DNA from: Plantago major
Taxonomy: Eukaryota > Streptophyta > Magnoliopsida > Lamiales > Plantaginaceae
Direction: 5' to 3'
DNA length: 64,000 bases
NCBI GenBank assembly: GCA_026545765.1
Contig: JAIFAC010000124.1
Span: forward strand, 108,749-172,748
Shown: positions 23,690 through 36,597 of the stretch, piece by piece
Layout: each line of letters starts with the position of its first letter
Numbering within the stretch: position 1 is the stretch's first letter
Notes under the pieces: model-generated
The model's database searches: none
Seen by the model: the letters and a program-made list of their open reading frames with translations, nothing else
Told to the model about the DNA's origin: nothing
Position numbers and translations under genes: made by a program

Positions 23690-26600
23690 CTCATGTGGTT
23701 CCACAAATGAAGTCTTGCTCTTGTGCTCCTCGTAATATTCAGAATTCGTGCACATCATCCGCTTTCCATATGGACATTCATCGAGAGGTCCTTTCTCACG
23801 GCTTCTTCTTCGACAACTTCAAAATCCAACCATGCTTTAATGTGATTGGTGTTGATCGTGGTCGCTTATCTTTTCTCCATGCCATAAGTTGTTTATGGAT
23901 TGGTTCTGGAAATCTTGAATTTACCAAGAGATGCTTAAGTTCCAGAATCCAATAGCCATTTTTCTGATTGATGCACCTGTAGACAGAGGAATCATTGTCA
24001 TACTTCACGCACTATTTTGGCTTCTTCGCCCGGGTGGAAGTCGACTTTGTCTTTGCTCATCACTCTTCCTTCCGCCTTGAATTCTCTTCGGGGTTGTTAA
24101 AGAACCACCGGATAGACTTGGTATTTCCAGAGGGTGTTTTAGTCGCTAGGGCTTTGGCCTATGGGCTCGCTTAGGCTTTCAATTTTCCTTTTCTTGTGAA
24201 GAGGAGCTTCATCTTCATCGCTTCTCATCATCATCAAGATTAAATCTTGTGAGAGTTTTACTTTCTTCATTGCCTGTGGACTTGATTTGACCTTCTTCTT
24301 CTTCTTCAGAAGATTCATCAATCCCTTTAACTTGTCTTCTCCTTGGAGCCTTGGTACTCCTTGGAGGTTTCTGTGCCATGGCCCTAGTTATCATTGTAGT
24401 TCCTTCAGTAGGTTTCTGGGAAGCAACTACTATTTGCAAAGCAGCTTGTGAAGAGGAGGGTTCGTTTATCCTGAGTGGTGGCTGGGAAGTTTTCATGTTT
24501 CTTCTTCCTTTCTGAGCCGCACCAGCTCCACATTTCTTCTTCTTGTTTTCTTCTCCTTCTTCCCATTCCCCCTGACTTTGAGGTCCAGATTTGTACACTC
24601 TTTCCCCCTTAGTCATTGTTGGCTGACTCAGTCTCATAAAAGAATCTGAGAGAGAGTTAAAGTGCCCTTGTAAATAATTATAGGCAGTGACCAACTTCTG
24701 AAGTTCAGCTTTGAGCTCCTGATTTTGTTTGATAAGTCCATTGTCCTTATCAGTGAGCTCTGCCAATGGGCCTAGGATGGCATCTGCTTCCAAAAGGTAA
24801 CTTGCCTCTTGGAAAGCTTTTTCAGCTAAAGACGCATCATCGTCCCTTATCATTCCCAGATCTTTCTGAGCAATGACTATGCTAGTTGTTCTCTGAGTGA
24901 TGAGCTCAGTGAACTTTTTCATTTCAGAGGGGACGGAGGCAATTACTTCCTTGTTCTGTGAAGACATCTCCTTGCGTATGAGCCAAGATTGCATATCTGC
25001 TCATGTATTCATGGAGTGGACATTTCGCGCTTTGCTGAATATTGCAGAGAAATCAGCTTCCTTTTCAAGTGAGAAACCGCTAGATGTTCATTGCGGTGCT
25101 CGCCAAAGTCTTTTCTTCTTCATCATCCGAGTAATCACCCCAAAGGATCTTCATCCTCTCGACATGCTCATCGATTGTATCGAGTCCAGCAACCATTTTA
25201 GAGATTGGTTTCTTCCCTTTCTGGGAGGAGGATGGTACTTCTTTTGAAGATGATGCAGCCTTAGCATCATGCTTGACTTCAGATACTTCTTCAGTATCGA
25301 GTTCTTTGGTGATAGCATTCACAGCATCCTGTAGCTATTTAACCTCAGAGTAAGCAATCATTTCTTGTAAGTATTGATCTTGTAGTTGATCAAGCTTGTC
25401 TCTGGATCTAGCTATTTAATCTTCCAGTTGAAGATGGAGCTGTTGTTCTTCTTCCAACAGTTGTCTGAGTTGAGCAGCCTGCTCGAGTGTTTAATATTTT
25501 CTGATTGGTTTCTTCAGAAAGCTCAACTACTTGTTCAGTAGTAACTGGGTGTTGGTTAGAAGATGGATGAGTAGATTTCTGAGGAGATGGAGACGGAGAT
25601 TTCTGTGAAGTCTTCTCAGTGTGCTTTGCAGCAGCTGAGGCATTATTCCTTAGCGAAATTCCTCCGGTCCCTGGTGCAGGGGCATCATCATCATCCTTTT
25701 TGTCTGTGTCATCCTTTTGGTGATGGTCAGTGGGAGGTTCATCGAAGTCATTTTCGTTTATCTCTTCCTCTTCATCATCTTCAGATACAAGATTGATCAC
25801 TTCAGGAATAGTGATCTTCTGCCCATTAACCTCTTCTTGTTCAGAAGGTATAAATTGCAGAGTTTGGGGCAGAACTGGCTTGAATGCCATTTTTAATCTT
25901 GTCTGACCATCTGCTTGTTCAAAGGCTTGTATCAAACTGTGCGCCACTTCTCTGGAGAAATCCTTATGCAATAGAGTCGCAACTGTGTTCTGTTCTGTAG
26001 GGAACATTGCATGGATATATGTCTCCAAGTCAAGAGCTCGTGCTCGTCTGTTTGGTTGATATGTGATTCTCAATATTTCAGAGAGATCAGAGCACCTTAA
26101 CCTTTGCCATTTCTTGAAGCATTGAATATGCTTTGGCAGGGTGTGAGCTTTGAAGAAGGGAAGTAGGTCCCTTGTCTCAACATTGGGAGCTTGCTTGGCA
26201 CTCGTTTGAGCCTGAAAGAAAGAGTTTTAAGTGAGCTCAAAAACTTTTATAGATATCTGAGTAGAAGTGTAGTTTAGTTTCTGAGTTACCTGAGTAAGTA
26301 CTTCAGGCTCAGAGACTTGTGCTACTGAGACAATTGGTGTCTCAGATATCTTGTTGTGAGGCGGAGACTTGGAAGTCTGGTCCTCATCAACCTTTCTTTC
26401 TTGAACCTGAGAATTAAAATTATCACAATACTTAGGAAATTTTATCAAGAATACTTTAGATGACAAATCAGATATCTGAGAGGTCAATTACCTCCATGGG
26501 AGGCTCCGAGTTTGTCTCTCGAGACTTGTGCCTCTCGAATCTTTTCTTATGATGAAGGCCTCGATGCCTCATCAGCTTCCATAAAGGTGGGATGTCGCAA

Positions 26601-28900
26601 CTCTGTCCCTTTGCACTTCTACTTCTGAGTGAGCCTGTGAGTAGAAAGTATTGAGTAATTTAGAAGAAGTTTTAGTCAACCCAAGGTGAAGAATATTTAT
26701 CATTGATTTTCATATACTTTCATACTGGAAGGCTCAATGATCTGTTCTTCAAAAACCTTGTTGGTTTCTGGGTTTTCTTCTAGCATTTCTGCCTTATCTT
26801 CCTCTTTCTCTTGAGCTCATAGAAACATTCACTTAATCGTTAAGTAAATTATCGATAATCGAACAATGACAACTTAAGAAACATTTTATCACCGTAGGAT
26901 GTGCCTCGATTTCTTAAGAGGTGAGGTTGATGAGACCTCTTTCTCGCTTCGAGGCAAGCTTTCCAAACTTCCTCTTGTCCTTGTGTTTCTAACTCAGCCA
27001 GAATAAAGAATTTCTATAAATAACAAGATGTACAAGCATAAAATTTGCACAAGATAAGAGTTAAACCATTCAACCACCGATCCATGTCAGTCGATCGTCT
27101 CAAACTTGTGACCTTTCTCTACATTGGTCTTCTTGTTCCAAAGATTTCTTCTTTGTTTGAAGTTTCGTGTACTTCACACCTTTCTCGAGTATGCAACTCA
27201 TGCCTTGCCCCGGGTTGATCATTCCGAGTAGATGTCTCAGCTTGATCCTCTCATCGAGTCGGGGAACCGCTTTTTGCGGATTTTCTTCAAAGATACTCAT
27301 TGCATTCGGTAATTCAAAATGGAGTTCATTTACCATTTTATCAACCACTTGTGGCTGTTGTGGTTGTTGTGTTTGTGGTTGTTGTGGTTGTCTGGAAGCA
27401 GAGGATTGGTCAGTAGAATGTTCTTCCAGATTTTTAGATGTGGCATTTTCATGAGCATCTGCCAGTACTAAATTACCGCTCATCAGGGCTTCTTGAAGTT
27501 GTGCATAAGAAACGTTCCCTGAAGATGTGTTTGCACAAACAACATATGATATAGGTGCTTGTTCATCAACCTGAGGTGTAGGTTATTCTTCATAAAACTT
27601 TTCACCAGTTACTATTTTCAGTAACCTTAGCACTCTTTGCTATTTCTAGGACTTGAGAGATGACTAGTTCAGCATCTTCATCCGTAGCTCTCATCGCCTT
27701 TAGGAACCGATTGGTCCATAACTCCCGCGTTTCGCAGATAGGGCTTTTTGTTTTTCACAACTTTTGGCAGAATTTATGAGTTCATCAGCAAGGCATTCTG
27801 CATTAGTCGCAAAATTTCTGAATGCACTTTCTCTTGCTGAGTCTACTTGGGCAGTAGTTGATGATTCTTTTGCAGCATTGATGAGTTGATCCGCTTTTAT
27901 CGCTCATTAGCAAGGCTCAGATATCTCGAGAATCGACAACCTCTTTCGGTGTGTCTTCCGATTTGCTGCCAGACTTCTTTCTTGAAGTTCGGGCTTCTTG
28001 GTCGCAACCTTTTCTTCAGATACCTTTCGCATTTCGCTTCTTAGAACCTTTCCGAGACCCAAGAATCTTTTTCATCATGTTCAGATACTCATATTTGTAG
28101 AGTAGGTTATCGCTGGCATTTCAAATTGCCTCCGAGCTCAATGCCAAGCTTTTCCAAGAAGTAGCATATCTTCGCACTATAGCCTCGTGGCCTTTCGCTC
28201 ATTTAGTCCTTTGACGATTTTAGGCTCAAGCCTCAATCTTCTTCACAAACTTCATGAAGGCGCATTTTCCCGCTTAAAAGGGTTTTCCAACCTTTGTCTT
28301 GTCGATTCAGCAAGAACATCATAATCCATCGCTTCGCTTATCCGGTCAGACCTCCTTGTAGACCATCAAAGCATCTGTGAAGAATGCAAGCAATACATCC
28401 CAAAGGAACCATCGATGTCCGGTTCGATGTCGCAAGTTTGAACTCAAGGTGTATCGATTTTCAAGATCACACGCCATCGCATAATTTGTTAACACCTTCA
28501 AGGAGATCATCATCCTTAGTGTTTATTTCAAAATCCTTTCCAAGATTTTGAAACTCAAACAACTTACGTAGTTGTTAAGTCCGTATGATTTCCTTTCCTC
28601 GACTAAGGTTTTAACACTTATTTCAAAGGCCTTCGTAAACACAGAAATTATCCTAGAGTTGTTGTAGAATTCCAACACATCGAAAGTGATGAAATTCCAC
28701 TAGGGCGAGCGATAGAAAACCCTCGATTTGTGCCTTTTCAAGCATGTCAAGAATTAGCTCGTCACCGTTTTCTATCGTACCGTGATGTATTCCTCAACCA
28801 TGGCACCACCCCAAATCATTCTGTGATTTGAAGTCCAAAGGGTCGATTAAAATCTCCTACCAAATGGGTTGTTCACAATAACCAACTCGTGCTTGCTTTC
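23690..28900 (-). pseudogene. Additional 3' ORF region of element C
   Basis: This corresponds block by block, on the opposite strand, to D's 36598-41955. Visible features are a Gln/Pro-rich stretch (QPQQPQTQQPQQPQ, near 27350-27400), acidic segments (EDDEEEEINE, near 25760), a coiled-coil-like stretch (24990-24600) and a basic tail (HKKRKI). The position after pol matches the third ORF of SIRE elements. No membrane segments or catalytic motifs were recognised, so calling it envelope-like rests on position only. Fossil, with many breaks. Confidence 0.6.
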
Positions 28901-29054
28901 AAAAGCATCAGGAGGATTGAAATTTCAATTTGAGAACTTCAACTTGTTTTCGGTTTTCTCGGACACGCATTTCTTCAATCAGCTGTGCACCTTTCGCCGC
29001 TTTAGCACCCTACGCTTTACATCAGATGTGCTCAGTGTCGATCCGATGATGATA

Positions 29055-29351
29055 TTACGAGCTTGACCATCCAGACGATTTCTCTTCGCATCTTCCGATG
29101 TCCGTAGTTCTCTGGCTTTGGTTCAGTAAATAACTCGACCGTAGATCTCCCACTTGTCGACGATCGGTTTGTGAAGATCCTTCGCTGATCTCTGCTCTAC
29201 CAATAGAAACCTCCATGACTTGTTCGAGTTGTTGAATGACAATCGGGCCATTCTTTATCACTTCGATCATTTCGCCACTTATGGCTTCATGGTGGAGCAT
29301 CATGTTATTTTTCCATTTCTCGTAATTTTTGGTTTGAGAACGGTGCATCAC
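29055..29351 (-). pseudogene. Start of gag, element C
   Basis: NYEKWKNNMMLHHEAISGEM and IEVIKNGP resemble the N-terminal Copia gag motif in which YxxWK precedes a block ending in IxxGP. It lies just inside the primer site, as expected for gag. Fossil fragment. Confidence 0.6.
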
Positions 29352-29457
29352 TTAGACATTCCCGCACACTTAACACACAAATTAAATAGTCCTCAAATGG
29401 ACAAAGTTCCTTCACCTATCTGGGATCTAGGTTCAAAGGCGTATCGGTGAACCTCCC

Positions 29458-29469
29458 GCCTCGATACCA
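29458..29469 (-). other. Primer binding site of element C
   Basis: On -, TGGTATCGAGGC follows the 5' LTR end by two bases and is close to TGGTATCAGAGC, the site complementary to initiator Met-tRNA used by most plant Copia elements. Confidence 0.8.
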
Positions 29470-29471
29470 CT

Positions 29472-31134
29472 TGTTGGTCCAGATAACGGCAAAGTAAAAG
29501 ACTAGAAGGGGGGTAAATAGTCTTTAAAACTTTTGTCGATAAAACTATTTCTCGATATCCAGTAGATATCCGATACTTAGAATCGAGCGAAAGACTTAAG
29601 ATAGATAAGTGCGTAAAATAAAGTGTGTGTGTGTTGAAATGTAAATACGTAAAGGTAAATAACAGAAGTATAGTGGTATCTGGAGGTGGCGAATCCTCCA
29701 ACTAATCCACTTCGGCCTTCCAGAGACCTAGAATTCACTAGAATAGATAATCGAGTTCTCCTTACAAAAATCCTATTCTAAGATTCCTTTAAACAAATGG
29801 TTCCCAACCAAATGTTCCCCCGAGTTGTTCCCGCTTTCACCAAGTACTTCCTGCATCGTAAACCTTTTGAGTTATTCCTAGCTTCCCAAGCTAAGTACTT
29901 CCTATACTCAATAACCTCGAGTTATTCCTAGTTTCCCAAATCAAGTACTTCCTATACTCAGAACCTTCGAGTTATTCCCGATTTTTCAAACTAAGTACTT
30001 CAGACTCCACGCCAGTTATGGTGTTGGTTTCGGTTTGAGTTGTCAGATGAGCTTCTTTAATAACTTATTCAGTTATTCAGATAGCTCTGTGAATCAAGTA
30101 TACTTAATACACTTTTCAATGTATGGTATCTTGTTCTTTTTACTGACCCAAGTCTTACATAAGTGTTCAAGAGAATGAATCCCAGATACTTGATCTTTCG
30201 TTTCAACTCTTTCACAGATAGCTGTGCTTGTTTAGGATCAGGACACTTAGAACTTTAGTGCTACTTAAGATCAAGAGCTTTGGTCGCAACAGAAAGCTTT
30301 GAGGATAGGTAATTTGCTTTGAGAGAATAAGATGTTCAGTAAGTTCTGTGTTTCAGCGTCGTATCTTCTCAAGCAGTCTAAGTGTTGATATTTATAGATG
30401 AATTTGAGTGCCGTTTGAATAGTATCCGTTAGGCTCAAATTCAAACTATTGATATCTGTGTATAGTACTATAGCAGATTTTGTCTTCTTCTTCGTAAGTC
30501 GCCGCTTTTGTTCGTATATCTCCGTCTGCGCATTAAATGCATCAGACTATACTTTTGTCCTCAGAGTGTCAACTTAACTATGCTTTGTATCAGAAACTAG
30601 TATTATCTGATTCTTTGCACGTCCTTATCTTCAATCTTCAGATACCACTTTTATTGAAACAACTTTGTTTGCAATATATATATTTCTATTTCAGAAATGT
30701 GGTTAAAGCTCAAGGTATCTGAGAATAGATATCTGTGGACACTTTCCTTGTTTTCAGATAGACCTTTCATTTCTCAGATATCTCTTGTGACACAGTTTGT
30801 TTAAAAACTATTTGTGTCTTCAAGATATCTGGCTAAGGTATCTGAGAAACTGTTTCAGTAATCTTGTGCGCTTTCAAGTCTTCAATGTCGTTGAGCTTGT
30901 TCTGCTTGGATGTCTTCTTCTTGGTCTTCTCTTCATAAAATAAAAATTACATTTTGAGACCTAACATCCTATACGAGATTAGCTAGACTATCATACTTAG
31001 TGGGTTTCCTCTTTTACAATGTTCAAGTGAACCAAGAGTACTAATCACCTTTCTAGGACTAAGATAAGTCATCATGTTGCTGATCAAAATCTAAACAGAT
31101 ATTTCTAACAAAATATCTAACAAATTTCCTAACA
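29472..31134 (-). mobile_element. Element C 5' LTR
   Basis: This 1,663-bp LTR reads on - from TGTTAGGAAATTTGTTAG (31134) to CCAACA (29472). It has the family's end block GGGGTGAATAGTC-type sequence in complement (29500-29520) and a TATA-like TATAAATATCAACACTT on - near 30390. Confidence 0.88.
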
Positions 31135-34100
31135 AGAAAGAAAATCCAAACTCAACTGGATGGTCTAGACTATGAGACAGATTCTGAAGATGACAATTCA
31201 GATGACTCAATCTTACCTTCACCAGAACTATGTGGAGTTACTCATGATATAATCGACTTCGGCCTCAAGAAGAATGAAATGTGTGGAGTTGCTGAGATTG
31301 ACAGTCCAGACATCTCTAACATAGAAATCTGTCTTATGGCTGATGAGGTAACACATACTTCTTGTTATACTTATGAAAGTGATGAAGAAGAAATAAAAGA
31401 TCTAGAAAATCTCAGGAAAGATCTTGACATCTATGAAAGAGAATTTCTAATGATCCGAGCTAGAGCCGAAAATCTTGAAGAAGAAAAGAATTCTCTTGCA
31501 AAGGAAAATTCTCAATTAGTTAAGATATCTGAGAAAAAGGATGCTGAAAATGCATTTCAAAGCTCGATATCCGAGACCAAAAGTCACATAAAGAAGCAAT
31601 GGTCAATTACGAAAGAAATATGAAGATCTTCTTTCGAAACACGAACTCAAAAAGAAAGAATTATCTTTTCAATCCTATGCCAAAGCTAGTGACACTCTTA
31701 TCAAGTACAATCTTACTTAAGAGATCCTTCGTAAAAGAAAGGACTCAATAATACACGACAGATTGTTCTATCACTCAATAAGAGTGAGGAAAGAAGAACA
31801 TTTGTAAGTACTCAGAAGATGGTTCCATGCAATCTATAGTATCGGCCGAGGATCTAAGATTGTTGACAAAGGAAAGGCAAATGACTAAACCTTTGTGGGA
31901 AAAACAAGTCAAAAATAAAACCGATGGGCACGCTCGAAAAGAAGCACAACACCGAAAAGTGTAAACACCCACAAGGTTATGTCTCTCAAAAGGGTAGAAT
32001 TGCAGAGCGGCAAATTCTCTCATGTCACTTTCTCGAAAGAAATTCGATCATCCAGAGACTAGCAAAGTCACGAGAAAAGATCTCGATAGCTTCAAGTGCT
32101 CAAACGGTATCGCTATAAAGGCATCGGAAACAACTTTCTCATGAATACAAACAAGAGCAAGAACGATGGTTAAAGGCTAGAATTGCTCAAAGCAATTATC
32201 GTGGAAGTTGAATCAAGCCATCGAAAATCAATGCTGTGGCTAGAAGAAATCGCAAGGAAAGCTAAGTTTGTCGAAAAGCAAACTCGTAAACTCGACAGTA
32301 TCCGAAAGCACCAAATGGAGCACCTAGGAACACACCAAGGAAGAAAATAATTTTAATAATGATAATCATTCAATCGTAATTCCTCCTTATGTTCCTATCG
32401 ACAAAAGAATGTTCCAAGGAAATTCATTCAAAAATGGATTCCTCGAAGATTGTTTAGTCCGATGGTTCCAATCAGAATTGAGAACCTAATCTCCTATTCC
32501 TCGTTATGTGCGTAATGCTTCCCGGACTAAAGCACAATGGTTGTTTGATAGTGGATGCGAAAGCACATGACAGAGATAAAGCAACTGGTCGATTACAAAG
32601 CTTGCAACACAGACCGTATATCGATTTGGTTGAGGAGAATTAAATCCTCTCTCGATTTGGCAACGCCAAATTGAGAACATTAACAATCACCGACGACATA
32701 TGTTAAGGATTTGAAATATAATCTATTTAGCATGAGCCGCTTTGCGCATAAAGGTTTTACTATAAAATTCAAAGCAAAATATCGCAAACTAATTGACAAT
32801 GAGTCAAAGGCATACCTTGGTTGCTCATGGAAAGGCGCCTTTATAAGTTGCCGATCATGATCTCGCTACAATCAAGAATGTCTCATGGTGAGTCAATCTG
32901 GTCGCATAAGAGCACCGTTATGGCACAAAAGAATGAGTCACTTGAACTTCAAAACTCGAACAAACTTGCCAAGAAAGAGTTAGTGGTCGGCCTTCCCAAA
33001 ACGCCTTTCGTAAAGGATGATATATGTTCCGCATGTCGATGGGGAAACAATCCAAAATCTCTTTCAAGTCCAAAACTAGACACTCTAGTATTAGACCACG
33101 CAACTACTACATATGGATCTTTTGAATCATCTCAGAATTAGTTATGCAGAAAGAAGTATGGTCCGTTGTTGTAGATGACTTCAAGATTCACTCTGGGTTG
33201 TCTTCCAAACACAACCGACGCTGTGGTGGAGATACCAAACTTGTCAAAAAGCTTGAAGTCATGAAAATGACAAGGTATCGCAATCGTATTGCACTATGGT
33301 ACCGAAGTTTGTCAACCAAGACATAAAGGAGTTTTGTACCGCAAAGGTATACAACACCAACTTTCCTCTGTAAGAACACCTCAACAAAATGGTGTTGCGT
33401 AAAGGAAAACAGAACCCTTAAAGAAGCCGCAAGGACGATGCTAATGACATCGAAATAAGTGAAATTTATCATTGAAGTCGTAAACACAACCTCGCTATAT
33501 TCGTAATAGATGTTTGATAAACAAACACCATGACAAGACCCTTATGAAATCTTGGTTGGTAGACCTCTAATATCAAACATCCGAGAGTATTTCGTTGTAG
33601 ATGTTTTGTTCTAAACAATGGAAAAGATTATCCGAGAACATTTCAACCAAAGGCGATGAAAGTGTATTTCTTGCTATTCCACTAATAGCAAAGCCTACTG
33701 CACTTACAACAAAAGAACAAAGAAAATTGAAGAATCAGTTCATGTTGTATTCTATGAAGGAAGCAAGAAAACACCTCCTAATGATGAACTCTCAGAAAGG
33801 TTCAAAGAACTAATGTTGAGGGATTCTGAAGAAGAATCCTCAGAAAGAAGAAACATCATTACGGAAAGTGAGGATGACTCTGACGTAGAAAAGCATGAAG
33901 TGCCTAGTAACAACAAGATGACTCACAAACATGATGAAGAATTTCCTATGAAACTTCCAGAAATGGAAACTGAAGATGTTCATCATGAAGCTTCTGGAAG
34001 TAATCTCTATGAAAGACATGTTCCAGATAGCTCAAACGCTGAACAAGTGTCAGACATTAATTGCCCTTCTGAGGAGCAAAATGTCTTAGATACTGAAAAA

Positions 34101-35804
34101 GTATCAAATCAAAATCCTAGTGATTCACATTCAAATCATTTGGATATTGATCCTACTAGCACTAGACCTATGATGAGATGGATCAAGGATCATCTTGCAA
34201 AAGATGTGATTGGACCAATTAATCAAGGTGTTAGGACTAGGAGAGCAATAGCTGAAAATGCTAATTCTCTCTTTGGATGTTTCATCTCAAATATTGAACC
34301 CAAAAATATAGAAGAAGCATTAGGAGACCAAGACCGATCGCAATGCAAGAAGAGTCGATCAATTTGAGAGAAACAAAGTCCGGAAATTAGTTCCATTCGT
34401 GGAAGGAATATCCGTGATTGGAACTAAATGGGTTTTCGTAAACAAATGAATGAATCCGTGAAATAACCGTAAACAAAGCAAGATTGGTTGCCAAGGGATT
34501 TACCTGCATCAAGGCTTAGATTTTGATGAGTCATATGCACCAGCTTGCGATTGATGCAATAAGACTCTTTCTAGCCTTGCAGCTCATAAAGATTTTAAAG
34601 TTTATCGATGGATGTCAAAAGTGCATTCTTGAACGGTGAACTTGCGTAGAAGTTTATGTTGAGCAACCACCGCTTTGAAGTTTCTAAAGTAGAATGGTCT
34701 ATAAACCATGTAAAGCTCAGATGGATCAAACAGGCTCCAAGAGCATGGTATGACACTTTGGCCAAATACCTTCTGGAAAGTGGTTTCAAGAAAGGTGAAG
34801 TTGATAAAACTTTATTTACCTTAAACCATGATGGGAAACTACTCTTAGTTCAAGTATATGTTGATGACATCATATTTGGATCTAAGGACAAGCAACTTTG
34901 TAATGACTTTGCAAATCTCATGAAAAGCAAGTTTGAGATGAGCATGATGGGAGAAATGAATTATTTTCTAGGATTGCAAGTCAAGCAACTCAATGATGGA
35001 ATATTCATTAGTCAAACAAAGTATGCAAAAGATATGCTCACAAAATTCAATCTTAAGCCTTCTGAAAAGAATGCTAAGATACCTATGAGCATTGGAACCA
35101 AAATGACCTATACTGAATCAGATAAGAGTGTTGAAGAACATAAGTATAGGAAATTGATAGGTTCACTACTTTACCTCACTGCAAGTAGACCGATATTCAA
35201 TTGCCATTGGAGTGTGTGCTAGATTTCAGATAATCCGATGCAAACACACTACAACATTGCTATGAAAATATTAAGGTATGTAAAAGGTACAGTAGATGTA
35301 GGATTGTGGTATCCTAAAGAAAGCGGATTGAGTTTAGCTGGGTACTCAGACGCTGATTATGCTGGATCACTGCTTGATAGGAAAAGCACCTCAGGAACTT
35401 GTCAGTTTCTGGGTACTAGACTTATCTCATGGTTTAGCAAGAAGCAAAACTCAATTGCAACATCCACCACGTAGGTCAATATATTGTCAAGTTGTTGTGC
35501 AACACAAATTCTGTGGATACAACAACAACTTAAAGACTATGGACTCAGTGAAGAGAAAACTCCCATTTTCTGTGACAACACAAGTTCTATTGCAATTACA
35601 CAGAATCCTAAATTTCATGCCAGAACAAAGCATATTGATGTTAGACATCACTTCATTAGAGACCATGTTGAAAGTGGCAATATAGAGATACTCAAGATTG
35701 GCACTGAAGACCAACTTGCAGATATCTTCACTAAGCCACTACAGGAAAGTAGATTCTTAGCCTTAAGACATAGTCTTGGACTAATGGAACTACTAATGAA
35801 CTGA
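31135..35804 (+). pseudogene. Gag-pol remnants of element D
   Basis: Gag-derived sequence at 31279-31623 has an acidic coiled coil (ENLEEEKNSLAKEN). A protease-like FDSGC lies near 32540, and integrase zinc-binding sequence (LNFK, DDICSACRWG) around 32940-33040. The Copia reverse transcriptase at 34656-35222 shows VYVDDIIFGS and MNYFLGLQV. RNase H at 35238-35804 shows YSDADYAGS, KSTSGTCQF, KHIDVRHHFIRD and ADIFTKPL. The integrase-before-RT order and these motifs are diagnostic of Ty1/Copia. Fossil, with many breaks. Confidence 0.85.
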
Positions 35805-35816
35805 AAGAGTTCAGGA

Positions 35817-35902
35817 ATCTGGAACAGGCATCCAGAGAAGAGGTATCTGGAACGGGCATCCAGAGAAGAGAAAAGAGAAATCTGGAACGGGTATCCAGAA
35901 GT
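35817..35902. repeat. Three tandem hairpin units after pol of element D
   Basis: ATCTGGAACRGGCATCCAGA recurs at 35817, 35845 and 35880 (third unit with GTATCC). Each unit is itself an inverted repeat with TCTGGA and TCCAGA arms around a 7-9 base loop. The block starts 14 bases after the pol stop codon (TGA at 35802-35804) and precedes the additional 3' ORF. Confidence 0.8.
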
Positions 35903-36597
35903 CAAAAAGGCTAAAGAGCAAAAAGACAGCTTAAGATCTCTGAAACGGGAACTCAGATATCTGAATCACTCTATAAATGGTGAACACAAAGGAGAATAGT
36001 ACAACTATCTCAATAACTACTCTCTTGAAATTCGTGATTTTTCTATCTTGATGAAAAACTTGGAAAAATCCGAAGTATAAGACAGATTCAGATGCAAACA
36101 GTGTTCTTAGTCATACACAAACGTGATTCAGATAGCTAATAGCCAAAATTCATTAAATGGGCACAATTACACTTGTTGATTGTGATCATTGCTGAAGAAG
36201 CAATGGTGACCCTTGATGAAATTAAGCGATTGATCTATACGGTGGAAATTAATTCACAGTAAATAGTGGACTGTAAAAATTTTGACAAAGCCCACTTTGC
36301 ATTTAATGTCGAACTAGCTTTTGCTCACGCCTGCTTGCAAATCACAGATACGTACACACAAAATCAATTTGTATGTATTTGTCTGTTGAGATTCTATTGC
36401 TATATATATAGGATTTTGGCAAAAGAAATCACTTTCTCCTAATTCAAAATTCAGACTTACACAAAAATAGCAAAACCTTCTCTTGATTCTCTGCAAATCT
36501 TCTACAATCTCTGCAAATCCAGATTAAGTTTTTCTGCAAAGAATTACTAAATCAAATCTCTTTCAAACACCAATCCAAATCTACACTATATAAAGAG

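Larger units (their letters stand above)
22743..31134 (-). mobile_element. SIRE-type Copia copy C, inverted and nested in D
   Basis: On the - strand: 5' LTR at 29472-31134, Met-tRNA primer site at 29458-29469, the start of gag (about 29351-29055), the additional 3' ORF region (about 28900-23690) and part of a 3' LTR (about 22743-23060). LTRs match those of D and the solo LTR at 8803-10200. No integrase or reverse transcriptase domains were recognised, so the copy looks non-autonomous. It is broken. Confidence 0.78.

Noticed and set aside
27340-27400. Simple GTT/GTG repeat as an independent microsatellite
   Set aside because: It encodes the Gln/Pro-rich stretch of the additional ORF region and its counterpart is visible in D around 38145-38175.
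35817-35902. CRISPR-like array of short repeats
   Set aside because: Only three units, nearly no spacer, eukaryotic retrotransposon context.
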